From NCBI GenBank assembly GCA_030692765.1, contig JAUYUB010000001.1, positions 105,032-169,031 on the forward strand: 64,000 bases of DNA, in the 5' to 3' direction. Positions 42,372 through 50,296 of this stretch are shown here, in pieces. The first letter of the stretch is position 1. Each line of letters opens with the position of its first letter. A program made the position numbers and the translations under genes. Source of the DNA: Sulfuricurvum sp. (GTDB lineage Bacteria > Campylobacterota > Campylobacteria > Campylobacterales > Sulfurimonadaceae). The notes under the pieces were generated by a model that saw only the letters and a list, made by a program, of their open reading frames with translations, had not been told where the DNA came from and did no database searches.

Positions 42372-43589
42372 ATGAATATTATACATATCTCAATACAGAA
42401 AATTTTTACTAGAAAAAAGGAGGTTTTTGCCTATGAACTCCTTTTTAAAGACGGCTCTGACAGGGATACCGGTCTTTCAGACAGCGTCAGAGGAACATCC
42501 CAGCTTATTATGAGTTCCATCACCAGTTCAGAACTGGACAAACTGCTTGGAAAACGCAGTCTTGGATTTGTCAATATTAATGAACAAGTCCTTTCCAAAG
42601 GGATTTTGGATGTTTTAGACAAAGACCGATTTGTCCTAAACATCGATGATAACATCAAACTCGACGATGAGATCATCAATAAGATTATCCAGTATAAAAA
42701 AAGAGGCTTCAAGATTTCATTGGAGCGTTTTGACTCCAGTGCTGAGATGATCAATAAATTTTCGAGGCTGTTCAATTTTATCGACATTATCAAAATGGAT
42801 GTTGCCCTCTCTCATCCAGAAAATCTTGAAAAAGTGATGAAAAAATTTGAAGCTACCCGGATTCAACTCTTAGCGCAAAACATTGAAACCAAAGAAGATT
42901 ATCAAAAGTGCCAAGAGCAAGGTTTTCACTTGTTCCAAGGGTACTATCTTGACCGACCTGAAATCATTGAGATCGTCGGACCAAAAGAGGCTGCACAATT
43001 TGTCATCCTTCAACTCATAAAAGTCATTAAAGAAGACAATACGGGCAATGAGAAACTTGAAGTTTTTTTGAAAAAACAGGCCGATTTGTCTTATAAACTG
43101 CTCCAATTTTTCAACAATTCGGAAAAACTCAGCGTCAAGGTTGAATCTTTAACACAAGTAATCAACCTCATGGGTCGACAAAAACTGCTCCGATGGCTTA
43201 TGCTCTATCTGTATTCGGAACTCTCTAGAAATCCTGCATCCAAAACACTGCTTGATCTTGCGATCAAAAGAGCCGAAAGAATGGAAGCCGATGCATCCCC
43301 TAAAAATAAAGATAAAGCCTATTTGGCAGGTATGTTTTCTTTGTTGGGTTCCATATTTGAAACCAACATAAAAGAGCTCATGACCCACATCAATATGGAC
43401 AGCGATATCACCTCTTTGGTTTTAGAAAAAAAGGGTATCTTCGCAGGAAGTTTGATGAGGGCGGAACAAGCGGAAAAAGAGTATCTTAGACAAATTATGA
43501 TTGCCAATTTTGACAAACTGTACACGACTGATCTGGTTAATACACTGGAATGCGGCGGAATCGAGATTGATAAGAATAAGATAGGTTAA
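42372..43589 (+). CDS. EAL-HDOD signalling protein
   Basis: This is a 405-residue protein of the YuxH type: a degenerate EAL domain (about residues 1-200, with AYELLFKD in place of an active EAL start and lacking the catalytic DDFG block) and a C-terminal HDOD domain (about 205-400, LSYKLLQFFNNSEKLSVKV and MGRQKLLRWLMLYLYS). Such proteins act as adaptors in signalling and stress responses rather than as c-di-GMP enzymes. It stands alone after kdsB, with a terminator downstream shared with rpsO. The signalling partner is unknown. Confidence 0.87.
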   Translation: MNIIHISIQKIFTRKKEVFAYELLFKDGSDRDTGLSDSVRGTSQLIMSSITSSELDKLLGKRSLGFVNINEQVLSKGILDVLDKDRFVLNIDDNIKLDDEIINKIIQYKKRGFKISLERFDSSAEMINKFSRLFNFIDIIKMDVALSHPENLEKVMKKFEATRIQLLAQNIETKEDYQKCQEQGFHLFQGYYLDRPEIIEIVGPKEAAQFVILQLIKVIKEDNTGNEKLEVFLKKQADLSYKLLQFFNNSEKLSVKVESLTQVINLMGRQKLLRWLMLYLYSELSRNPASKTLLDLAIKRAERMEADASPKNKDKAYLAGMFSLLGSIFETNIKELMTHINMDSDITSLVLEKKGIFAGSLMRAEQAEKEYLRQIMIANFDKLYTTDLVNTLECGGIEIDKNKIG

Positions 43590-43603
43590 AATAAAGAGAG
43601 AGG

Positions 43604-43630
43604 AAACTACCTCAAGAGAGGCAGTTTTTT
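43604..43630. terminator. Bidirectional terminator
   Basis: AAACTACCTC (43604-43613) pairs with GAGGCAGTTT (43618-43627) with one mismatch and a 4-nt loop, followed by a T-run to 43630. Together with the A-rich left side it can end transcription of the EAL-HDOD gene and of rpsO. Confidence 0.75.
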
Positions 43631-43637
43631 ATAAAAC

Positions 43638-43913
43638 TTAGATATTGTCGCGGATGTTAAGCTCAGCAATTAGCTTGTTGTAGCTTGCACGGTTTGTACG
43701 CTTCAAATAACGCATCAAACGACGACGTTGTCCAACCAATTTCAAAAGGCCCAAACGTGAAGAGTGGTCTTTTTTGAAAATTTTAAGGTGCTCAGTAAGA
43801 TCACCAATACGCTTTGAAAGCAATGCAATTTGCACTTCACTTGAACCGGTATCACCCTCTGTTCGTTGGAATTCTTTGATAATTTCCATTTTTTTAGCCG
43901 TATCTAAAGCCAT
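43638..43913 (-). CDS. rpsO: 30S ribosomal protein S15
   Basis: This is 91 residues and diagnostic throughout: [39 protein letters not shown] and [18 protein letters not shown]. It is a primary 16S rRNA-binding protein of the small subunit platform. The ATG has a strong AGGAGG site. A TATAAT -10 box at 43974-43979 lies about 60 nt upstream on the minus strand. The gene is monocistronic, and its end faces the shared terminator. Confidence 0.97.
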   Translation of the reverse strand: MALDTAKKMEIIKEFQRTEGDTGSSEVQIALLSKRIGDLTEHLKIFKKDHSSRLGLLKLVGQRRRLMRYLKRTNRASYNKLIAELNIRDNI

Positions 43914-43973
43914 AATAGCCTCCTGATGGGTAGTTAATTTACTTGAAAAATAATTTTCTCAAAGCAGGTGGGG

Positions 43974-43979
43974 ATTATA
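43974..43979 (-). promoter_or_regulatory. -10 box of rpsO
   Basis: The minus strand reads TATAAT, 61 nt from the rpsO ATG. In this class promoters often have a strong -10 and no clear -35. Confidence 0.5.
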
Positions 43980-44039
43980 ACCAAAAAACTCTCTGTTTAC
44001 CATAAAAGCCTCACAAAGTAACCTCTAATAGTTTTTGGC

Positions 44040-44045
44040 TATAAT
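44040..44045 (+). promoter_or_regulatory. -10 box of Rrf2-flhA unit
   Basis: The plus strand reads TATAAT after TTTTTGGC, 35 nt upstream of the Rrf2 ATG. It would drive both the Rrf2 gene and flhA. Confidence 0.5.
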
Positions 44046-44079
44046 AGCTTTCATAAAATAACCATGAGGAGCTCAAGCG

Positions 44080-44484
44080 ATGTTGATGACAAAAGCCAGT
44101 GAATATGCTCTCTTGTCACTGATCGCTTTGGCTAAAGCGCAAAAGCCGCTGGATGCTGACACCTTATCGCGTGAACTCGATATCTCCAAAAGTTTTTTGG
44201 CGAAAATCCTCCAATCATTGGCTCGAAAAGGGATTTTGAAGTCTTTTAAAGGGGTTAACGGCGGATTTGAACTGGCCCGTAAAACCGGTGAGATAACCAT
44301 GCTGGATGTTATGGAAGCTGCTGAGGGGAAAATGCCCGCTGTATTTAACTGTGCCCCATCCAAAGAGAGCTGCCCCTCAGACCAAGCGACCACCTGCGGC
44401 TTGTGGCCGTTTTTAAACCGATTACAGGGGAAGGTGGACGCTTTTTTAGGCATCCTCACCCTTGAAGCTATTTTGGAAGAGTAA
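44080..44484 (+). CDS. Rrf2-family transcription regulator
   Basis: This is a 134-residue winged-helix protein. The N-terminal HTH is DTLSRELDISKSFLAKILQS, followed by the wing GILKSFKGVNGGFELAR. Three Cys are placed as in IscR/NsrR-type regulators (CAPSKESCPSDQATTC, residues about 90-107), so it may bind an Fe-S cluster. Family members sense iron-sulfur status, nitric oxide or redox state. It sits 3 nt before flhA and is probably co-transcribed. The ATG at 44080 has an AGGAG site; an ATG two codons later is also possible. What it regulates is not visible here. Confidence 0.9.
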   Translation: MLMTKASEYALLSLIALAKAQKPLDADTLSRELDISKSFLAKILQSLARKGILKSFKGVNGGFELARKTGEITMLDVMEAAEGKMPAVFNCAPSKESCPSDQATTCGLWPFLNRLQGKVDAFLGILTLEAILEE

Positions 44485-44487
44485 CGC

Positions 44488-46683
44488 TTGGCAAAAGCAA
44501 AAAAGAAGGCCGTTAACGCCAGCACCATACTTTCAGCGATCTTTGCATCACGTGACCTTAGTATGGTCGTTTTTGTTATGGCAATCTTGGCAATCATCAT
44601 TGTCCCATTGCCAAGTGGAATGCTCGACTTGCTCCTTGCAGTGGTTATCGCAATATCAGTACTCATTTTACTTATCTCACTTTACATTCCCCGTCCTACA
44701 GACCTGACCACTTTTCCGACACTGTTGCTGATCATCACCCTCTTTCGGCTCTCATTGAACATTGCCACGACAAGGATGATCCTCTCTCACGGGCATGAAG
44801 GGCCTGAAGCCGTAAGTGACATCGTCACAAGTTTCGGGAACTTCGTTATCGGCGGAAACTACGTCATCGGGGTTATAATCTTCAGTATCATCGTTTTGAT
44901 CAATTTTATGGTCATTACCAAAGGTTCAAACCGCGTTGCTGAAGTCGCGGCACGATTCACCCTCGATGCAATGCCGGGTAAACAAATGGCCATTGACGCC
45001 GATCTCAACAGCGGACTCATCGAAGAAGCCGAGGCCAAGCGCCGTCGTGCCGAGATTTTACAAGATGCCAATTTCTATGGAGCCATGGACGGATCGGGCA
45101 AGTTTATCAAAGGGGATGCGATTGCGGGGATAATCATCACCACGATCAACATCATCGGCGGTTTCTTGATCGGTATTTTTCAATTTGATCTGGATGTATC
45201 CGCAAGTGCCCAAACCTATACCATACTCACCATCGGGGATGGTCTTGTCTCCCAGATCCCGGCATTGATCATCTCCACAGCAACCGGTATCATGATCACC
45301 CGCGCTTCCAACGATGAGGGCAATTTTGCCGAGGGAAGTATCAACCAACTCATGGGCAATGCCAAAGTTATGATTATCGTAGGTGTGATTATGTTGATGT
45401 TTGCCGCTGTTCCAGGGCTTCCTACCATCTCTATGGGCTTTGTCGGTTTGGTTTTTTTAGGGCTTGGCTATGCTCTCTACAAATTTGAAAAAGGGGACTT
45501 TGTCCTTACCAAATCTCCCTCCATCGGAGAATCAGGAAACTCTGCTGCTTCCAGCGAAGAGGGAACTGTTTCTGGAACTGCCCCGTCTTCCACTGCTCGC
45601 AAACGTTCCAACGAAGAGATAGCCAAAGAAGAAGAAGCCGCACTGGAAGATATTCTAAAAATAGAGATGCTTGAACTCACCCTTGGTTATCAGCTCATAC
45701 GTCTTGCAGATGGGACACAGGGGGGCGATCTATTGGAACGCATTCGCTCTATGCGCCGTAAGATTGCTTCTGATTTTGGTTTTTTAATGCCGCAGGTTCG
45801 TATTCGTGACAATCTGCATCTCAAACCAAACCAATACTCTATTTTGCTCAAAGGAGTCTCTATCGGGGATGGGATGATCCAACCTGATCGCTACCTTGCG
45901 ATGGACAGCGGAATGGCGATTGGAGAGCTTGAGGGGGGAGAACCGACGAAAGAACCTGCATTTGGACTCGATGCCTTTTGGATTGCCCCAGAGCAAAAAG
46001 AGGATGCAATTATCAATGGTTATACGGTCGTTGACCCTGCAACTGTTATCTCAACGCACATGAGTGAATTGATTAAGAAACATGCTGAAGAATTGCTCAC
46101 TCGTCAAGAAACGCAAATCCTCATCGATAAGATCAAAAATGATTATCCGGTCGTTATTGATGACTTGCTTAAAGTTGCTAATATCGGTTTGATCCAGCGT
46201 GTGTTCAAAGCACTCCTGCACGAACGTGTCCCTCTTAAAGACATGATCACTATTTTAGAAACCATCGCTGATGTCAGTGAATACACCAAAAGCGTGGATG
46301 TCATCACCGAACACGTGAGAGCAAAACTTTCGCGTATAATCACCCAAGCCTATACGGGAGCGGATGGGGTTATAAAACTGTTGACCTTTGACGCCATGAG
46401 TGAACAGCGATTGCTTGAAAAATCGCAAGAGCACGACGGTATTAAACAGCTTATGCTCAATGTCGGAGAAATCAACGCCCTCATTCAAGCTACCAGCACA
46501 AAAGCCAGTGAACTTCTGCAAAAAGGGGTATCACCCATCGTCATTATCGTTGATCCAAAACTGCGCCGACCGCTGGCAGAGATATATGAACGTTTCAATC
46601 TCGAGATCGTCACCCTCTCTCACGCCGAAATCGACTCCACTGCCAAGTTTGAAGTACTCGGCTCCATTACATTAGATAAATAG
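44488..46683 (+). CDS. flhA: Flagellar export gate protein FlhA
   Basis: This is a 731-residue protein. The N-terminal half (about 1-330) has eight hydrophobic segments and the FHIPEP-type signature FPTLLLIITLFRLSLNIATT, with VTSFGNFVIGGNYVIGVIIF and RFTLDAMPGKQMAIDADLNS. A Ser/Glu-rich linker (about 350-385) joins a cytoplasmic export-substrate domain (about 390-731). FlhA is the main gate of the flagellar type III export apparatus. The start is a TTG at 44488, right after the Rrf2 stop, with a weak GGAAGAG site. It is followed 7 nt later by a DHH phosphoesterase gene. Confidence 0.96.
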   Translation: MAKAKKKAVNASTILSAIFASRDLSMVVFVMAILAIIIVPLPSGMLDLLLAVVIAISVLILLISLYIPRPTDLTTFPTLLLIITLFRLSLNIATTRMILSHGHEGPEAVSDIVTSFGNFVIGGNYVIGVIIFSIIVLINFMVITKGSNRVAEVAARFTLDAMPGKQMAIDADLNSGLIEEAEAKRRRAEILQDANFYGAMDGSGKFIKGDAIAGIIITTINIIGGFLIGIFQFDLDVSASAQTYTILTIGDGLVSQIPALIISTATGIMITRASNDEGNFAEGSINQLMGNAKVMIIVGVIMLMFAAVPGLPTISMGFVGLVFLGLGYALYKFEKGDFVLTKSPSIGESGNSAASSEEGTVSGTAPSSTARKRSNEEIAKEEEAALEDILKIEMLELTLGYQLIRLADGTQGGDLLERIRSMRRKIASDFGFLMPQVRIRDNLHLKPNQYSILLKGVSIGDGMIQPDRYLAMDSGMAIGELEGGEPTKEPAFGLDAFWIAPEQKEDAIINGYTVVDPATVISTHMSELIKKHAEELLTRQETQILIDKIKNDYPVVIDDLLKVANIGLIQRVFKALLHERVPLKDMITILETIADVSEYTKSVDVITEHVRAKLSRIITQAYTGADGVIKLLTFDAMSEQRLLEKSQEHDGIKQLMLNVGEINALIQATSTKASELLQKGVSPIVIIVDPKLRRPLAEIYERFNLEIVTLSHAEIDSTAKFEVLGSITLDK

Positions 46684-46690
46684 GATATTC

Positions 46691-47767
46691 ATGAACAAAA
46701 CCATTTACCATCTTTCACACATTGATTTAGACGGCTACAGCTGTCAGCTCGTCATGGCGCAGACCTCCCACACAATGATTAGTTATAACGCAAATTACGG
46801 CGCAGAAGTAATGGAGCGGCTTACAGAAATTGTAGAACTCATCAAAAAAGAAAAACAAGAAGCCACTATTTTGATCAGTGACCTCAATCTCTATCCCGAA
46901 GAGGCAAAATGGCTGAACAATGAAGTCAATCGTCTCAATGATACAGGATGGAAGATTACGATCACCCTGCTAGATCACCACGGAAGCGGAAAAGACACGG
47001 CATCCCAATACCCATGGTATTTTTTAGATACCGAACGTTGTGCGACTAAAATCGTTTATGAGTACGCGTCAGAACATTATGGACTTCAAGGCGGCGGATG
47101 GCTCGAAGCTTTTGTCAAAGTGGTCAATGCCGTCGACTTATGGCACCAAGACCAAGTCGAAGATTTTGAATACGGCAAAGTATGTATGCGTCTCATCAGC
47201 GATGCCAAAGAGCTCAACCGGGTGATGTTTGCATCCGAAGATCGTACCTATAAACTCGCAATGCTGGAACAAGCAGCACTGATGCGTTTTACTCCTAATG
47301 CCAATGTCGTATTGGATGAAATGCTGCACAAAATGAAAAAAGATTTTTTCAAAGACGGTATAGATAACACTCTCGATAATCTCTCAACAAAATACATTGT
47401 CGCCCTGCTGGGTACGAAGCGTTCAGAGATGACGGTCTATTACAAAGGATGGCGCGGCTTCTTGAGCTACGGCCTTGGCAATACCTCGATTATCGGAAAC
47501 GGTTTTGTAACGGCGTTCCCTGACTTTGACTTCATCGTGGATGTTGGAACACGCGGCACCATGAGCCTGCGCGGACACAATCAAGTCGATGTTGCCGCTA
47601 TGGCAGGCGAATGGGTCGGCGGAGGCGGACACCCCAATGCCGCGGGCGGACGGATTCAAGGATTCAAAGAGCAGTTTCGCTACGACAAAGTAAAACTTCA
47701 AATCGAAAACATGCTCTCTACCAAAGAAGCGATGCCGGGTAAACTCCCTCATAAAATAGAAGAATAA
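46691..47767 (+). CDS. DHH-family phosphoesterase
   Basis: This is a 358-residue protein of the DHH superfamily, resembling the NrnA/oligoribonuclease type. The first metal motif is HIDLDGYSC (residues 9-17), the DHH motif is LLDHHGSGKD and the DHHA1 substrate motif is VGGGGHPNAAGGRIQ. Such enzymes break down nanoRNA, pAp or cyclic dinucleotides such as pGpG. It is located between flhA and the ABC-F gene with an 8-nt and a 1-nt junction. In this class it is a plausible pGpG or nanoRNA phosphodiesterase, but substrate assignment needs assays. Confidence 0.88.
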   Translation: MNKTIYHLSHIDLDGYSCQLVMAQTSHTMISYNANYGAEVMERLTEIVELIKKEKQEATILISDLNLYPEEAKWLNNEVNRLNDTGWKITITLLDHHGSGKDTASQYPWYFLDTERCATKIVYEYASEHYGLQGGGWLEAFVKVVNAVDLWHQDQVEDFEYGKVCMRLISDAKELNRVMFASEDRTYKLAMLEQAALMRFTPNANVVLDEMLHKMKKDFFKDGIDNTLDNLSTKYIVALLGTKRSEMTVYYKGWRGFLSYGLGNTSIIGNGFVTAFPDFDFIVDVGTRGTMSLRGHNQVDVAAMAGEWVGGGGHPNAAGGRIQGFKEQFRYDKVKLQIENMLSTKEAMPGKLPHKIEE

Positions 47768-49599
47768 TGATCCAAATCAACAACCTCACAAAAAGCTACG
47801 GCACCCGAGTTCTCTTCGAGAACTTATCGCTCAAACTCAATGCCGGAAATAAAGTCGGTTTCGTCGGACGTAACGGCACGGGAAAATCCACCCTTTTTAA
47901 AATCATTTTGGATGAAGAACACTACGATAGTGGCGAGATCATCATCCCTAAAAACTACCGTATCGGGACACTGCGCCAACATCTGCATTTCACCCATAAA
48001 ACCGTCCGTGACGAGTGTGCCTCCGTTTTACATGGCGATGCGCAACATGATGTCTACAAAGTAGAAAAAATCCTTTTTGGTTTAGGATTTACCCAAGACG
48101 ATCTCGACAAAGATCCGCTAAGTTTTTCAGGCGGGTATCAAATCCGCCTCAATCTCGTCAAACTCCTCGTCACAGAACCCAATCTCCTGCTGTTGGACGA
48201 ACCGACAAACTACCTCGACATTGTCTCTTTGCGATGGCTGGGTGCCTTTATACGTGCATTTGAGGGTGAAGTAATCCTCATCACCCACGATCGAGATTTC
48301 ATGGACTCTGTAAGCACTCACACGATGGGTCTACGCCGCCGAAATGTGAGTATTGTCAAAGGCAACAGCCACAAATATTACGAGATGATGCAAAGCGAAG
48401 ATGAACTGTATGCTAAAACTAAAATCAATCACGATAAAAAACGCGAAGAACTCATCGATTTTGTAGCACGTAACAAAGCGCGTGCATCTACTGCGGTAAT
48501 GGCGCAATCCAAACAAAAAGAGCTGGATAAAATGGGCATTATGGAAAACCTGGAATCAGATAGTGACCTGTCATTTTCATTCTCCTATTCCCCTACTCCT
48601 GCCAAAGTGATTATGAGTGTCAAAGATCTCTCTTTTGGATATACTCCCAACGAATTGCTTTTCCAAAACCTCACTTTTAACTTAGAAAAAAACAAGTGCC
48701 TCGCCATCATCGGTAAAAATGGTAAGGGAAAATCAACCCTGCTCAATGCGATAGCAGGTGTGTTAACACCAAACGGTGAGATCACGATGCACCCCTCAAC
48801 TGCCATAGCCCATTTCGGTCAGACCAATATTGAGCGGCTTAATACAAACAGTACTATTATCGATGAGATTCAAAGTGCGGACAATACCTTGCCCAATGTC
48901 AGAGTGCGCGGTATCTGTGGAACGATGATGTTCAGCGGCGATGACGCTGAAAAAAAGATCAGTATCCTCTCAGGGGGAGAACGAAGCCGTGTCATGTTGG
49001 GCAAGATTATCGCCACCCCTGCCAATCTGCTGTTTTTGGATGAACCGACCAATCACCTCGACATGCAATCTATTGACTCATTGACGGATGCGGTAAAACG
49101 ATTTGAAGGCTCAACCGTCATCGTTACCCACTCTGAAATGCTGTTACGTGAGCTGGCCGATCAGTTGATCGTCTTTCGCGAAGGCGGTGCGGAATTTTTT
49201 AACGGTACTTACGATGAATTTTTGGAAAAAATCGGCTGGGAAGACGACATCAGCGATGCGCCAAAACCGCAAAAGCCGGTTCAGCAAGGCTCTAAAAAAG
49301 AGAACAAACAAGTGCGCTCTGCATTGATTCAGGAGCGTTCAAAACTCCTAAATCCTCTTAAAAAAGAGATTGGTTACTGTGAAAACACCATCATGCAGCT
49401 CGAAGACAAGCTCAAAATTTCCCACGAACAGCTCATCGTACATTCCAACAGTGGGGACAGCAGTCAACTCATGGAACTTTCCAAGAGTGTCGCTGCGGAT
49501 GAAAAAATGATTGAAGAGCTTTTTGAGCGGCTCGAAGTTGCCAGTCATGAGTTCGAACGTATCACCAAAGAGACCGATGAAAAACTCCAATCCCTCTAA
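47767..49599 (+). CDS. ABC-F family translation-associated ATPase
   Basis: This is a 610-residue protein with two ABC ATPase domains in one chain and no membrane part. Walker A motifs are GRNGTGKST (residues 35-43) and GKNGKGKST (about 317-325), signature motifs are SFSGGYQIRLN and LSGGERSRVML, and Walker B segments are LLLLDEPTNYLD and LLFLDEPTNHLD. The C-terminal part (about 520-610) is a coiled coil. ABC-F proteins act on the ribosome; the type resembles YheS/Uup. Its ATG overlaps the DHH gene stop, and its end overlaps the RsuA-type gene. Confidence 0.93.
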   Translation: MIQINNLTKSYGTRVLFENLSLKLNAGNKVGFVGRNGTGKSTLFKIILDEEHYDSGEIIIPKNYRIGTLRQHLHFTHKTVRDECASVLHGDAQHDVYKVEKILFGLGFTQDDLDKDPLSFSGGYQIRLNLVKLLVTEPNLLLLDEPTNYLDIVSLRWLGAFIRAFEGEVILITHDRDFMDSVSTHTMGLRRRNVSIVKGNSHKYYEMMQSEDELYAKTKINHDKKREELIDFVARNKARASTAVMAQSKQKELDKMGIMENLESDSDLSFSFSYSPTPAKVIMSVKDLSFGYTPNELLFQNLTFNLEKNKCLAIIGKNGKGKSTLLNAIAGVLTPNGEITMHPSTAIAHFGQTNIERLNTNSTIIDEIQSADNTLPNVRVRGICGTMMFSGDDAEKKISILSGGERSRVMLGKIIATPANLLFLDEPTNHLDMQSIDSLTDAVKRFEGSTVIVTHSEMLLRELADQLIVFREGGAEFFNGTYDEFLEKIGWEDDISDAPKPQKPVQQGSKKENKQVRSALIQERSKLLNPLKKEIGYCENTIMQLEDKLKISHEQLIVHSNSGDSSQLMELSKSVAADEKMIEELFERLEVASHEFERITKETDEKLQSL

Positions 49600-50293
49600 A
49601 CAGCGGCTCGATCAACTCCTCACCAGTTTAGGATACGCAAGCCGCAGTGAGTCCAAAAAACTCATTGCCTCAGGAGTTGTCACGGTGGAGGGTAAAAAAA
49701 TCACCAAAAGCGATTTCAAAGCGTTTCACCATGAGGTACTCTTTGAGGGCGTTCCTCTCGATCCACAACAGGGAATGGTCATCTTGATGCACAAACCTAC
49801 AGGTCTAGTCTGCTCACACGATGACGGAGAGGGGCAGCTCGTCTACGATCTGCTTCCTGTTCGATGGCGTAATCGTGATCCCAAAATCTCCACCATCGGG
49901 CGATTGGACAAAGATACCAGCGGACTGTTGCTGCTTACCGATGACGGTCAACTGCTTCATCGCCTCACGTCCCCCAAATATCATGTACCTAAACTTTATG
50001 AAGTGACACTTGATCGTCCGTTACGAGGAGATGAAGCCGAAATATTTGCATCGGGTACTTTGATGCTCAAAGGTGAAAAAAGCCCATGCCTCCCTGCCAA
50101 ACTAAAGATTATTGGTGCGACTCATGTCACACTAGAGATAACCGAGGGACGTTATCACCAAATACGCCGTATGTTCGCGGCAGTGGGCAATCATGTCACA
50201 GCATTGCACCGTTCTCGTATCGGGGATTTGACACTTGGGGATTTAAAGAGTAGTGAATACCGTATTATAAAACTGGATGAACTACCGATTTAA
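49577..50293 (+). CDS. rsuA: RsuA-type pseudouridine synthase
   Basis: This is 238 residues from the ATG at 49577, which lies inside the ABC-F gene end. An N-terminal S4 domain (RLDQLLTSLGYASRSESKKL) precedes the catalytic domain with ISTIGRLDKDTSGLLLLTDD (active-site Asp) and EGRYHQIRRMFAAVGNHVTA. The RsuA family modifies U516 in 16S rRNA; RluB/RluE/RluF relatives modify 23S. The GRLDKDTSGLLLLT form supports RsuA/RluB-like, and I prefer RsuA because of length, but the exact site is not certain. Confidence 0.86.
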   Translation: MKNSNPSKQRLDQLLTSLGYASRSESKKLIASGVVTVEGKKITKSDFKAFHHEVLFEGVPLDPQQGMVILMHKPTGLVCSHDDGEGQLVYDLLPVRWRNRDPKISTIGRLDKDTSGLLLLTDDGQLLHRLTSPKYHVPKLYEVTLDRPLRGDEAEIFASGTLMLKGEKSPCLPAKLKIIGATHVTLEITEGRYHQIRRMFAAVGNHVTALHRSRIGDLTLGDLKSSEYRIIKLDELPI

Positions 50294-50296
50294 TCA

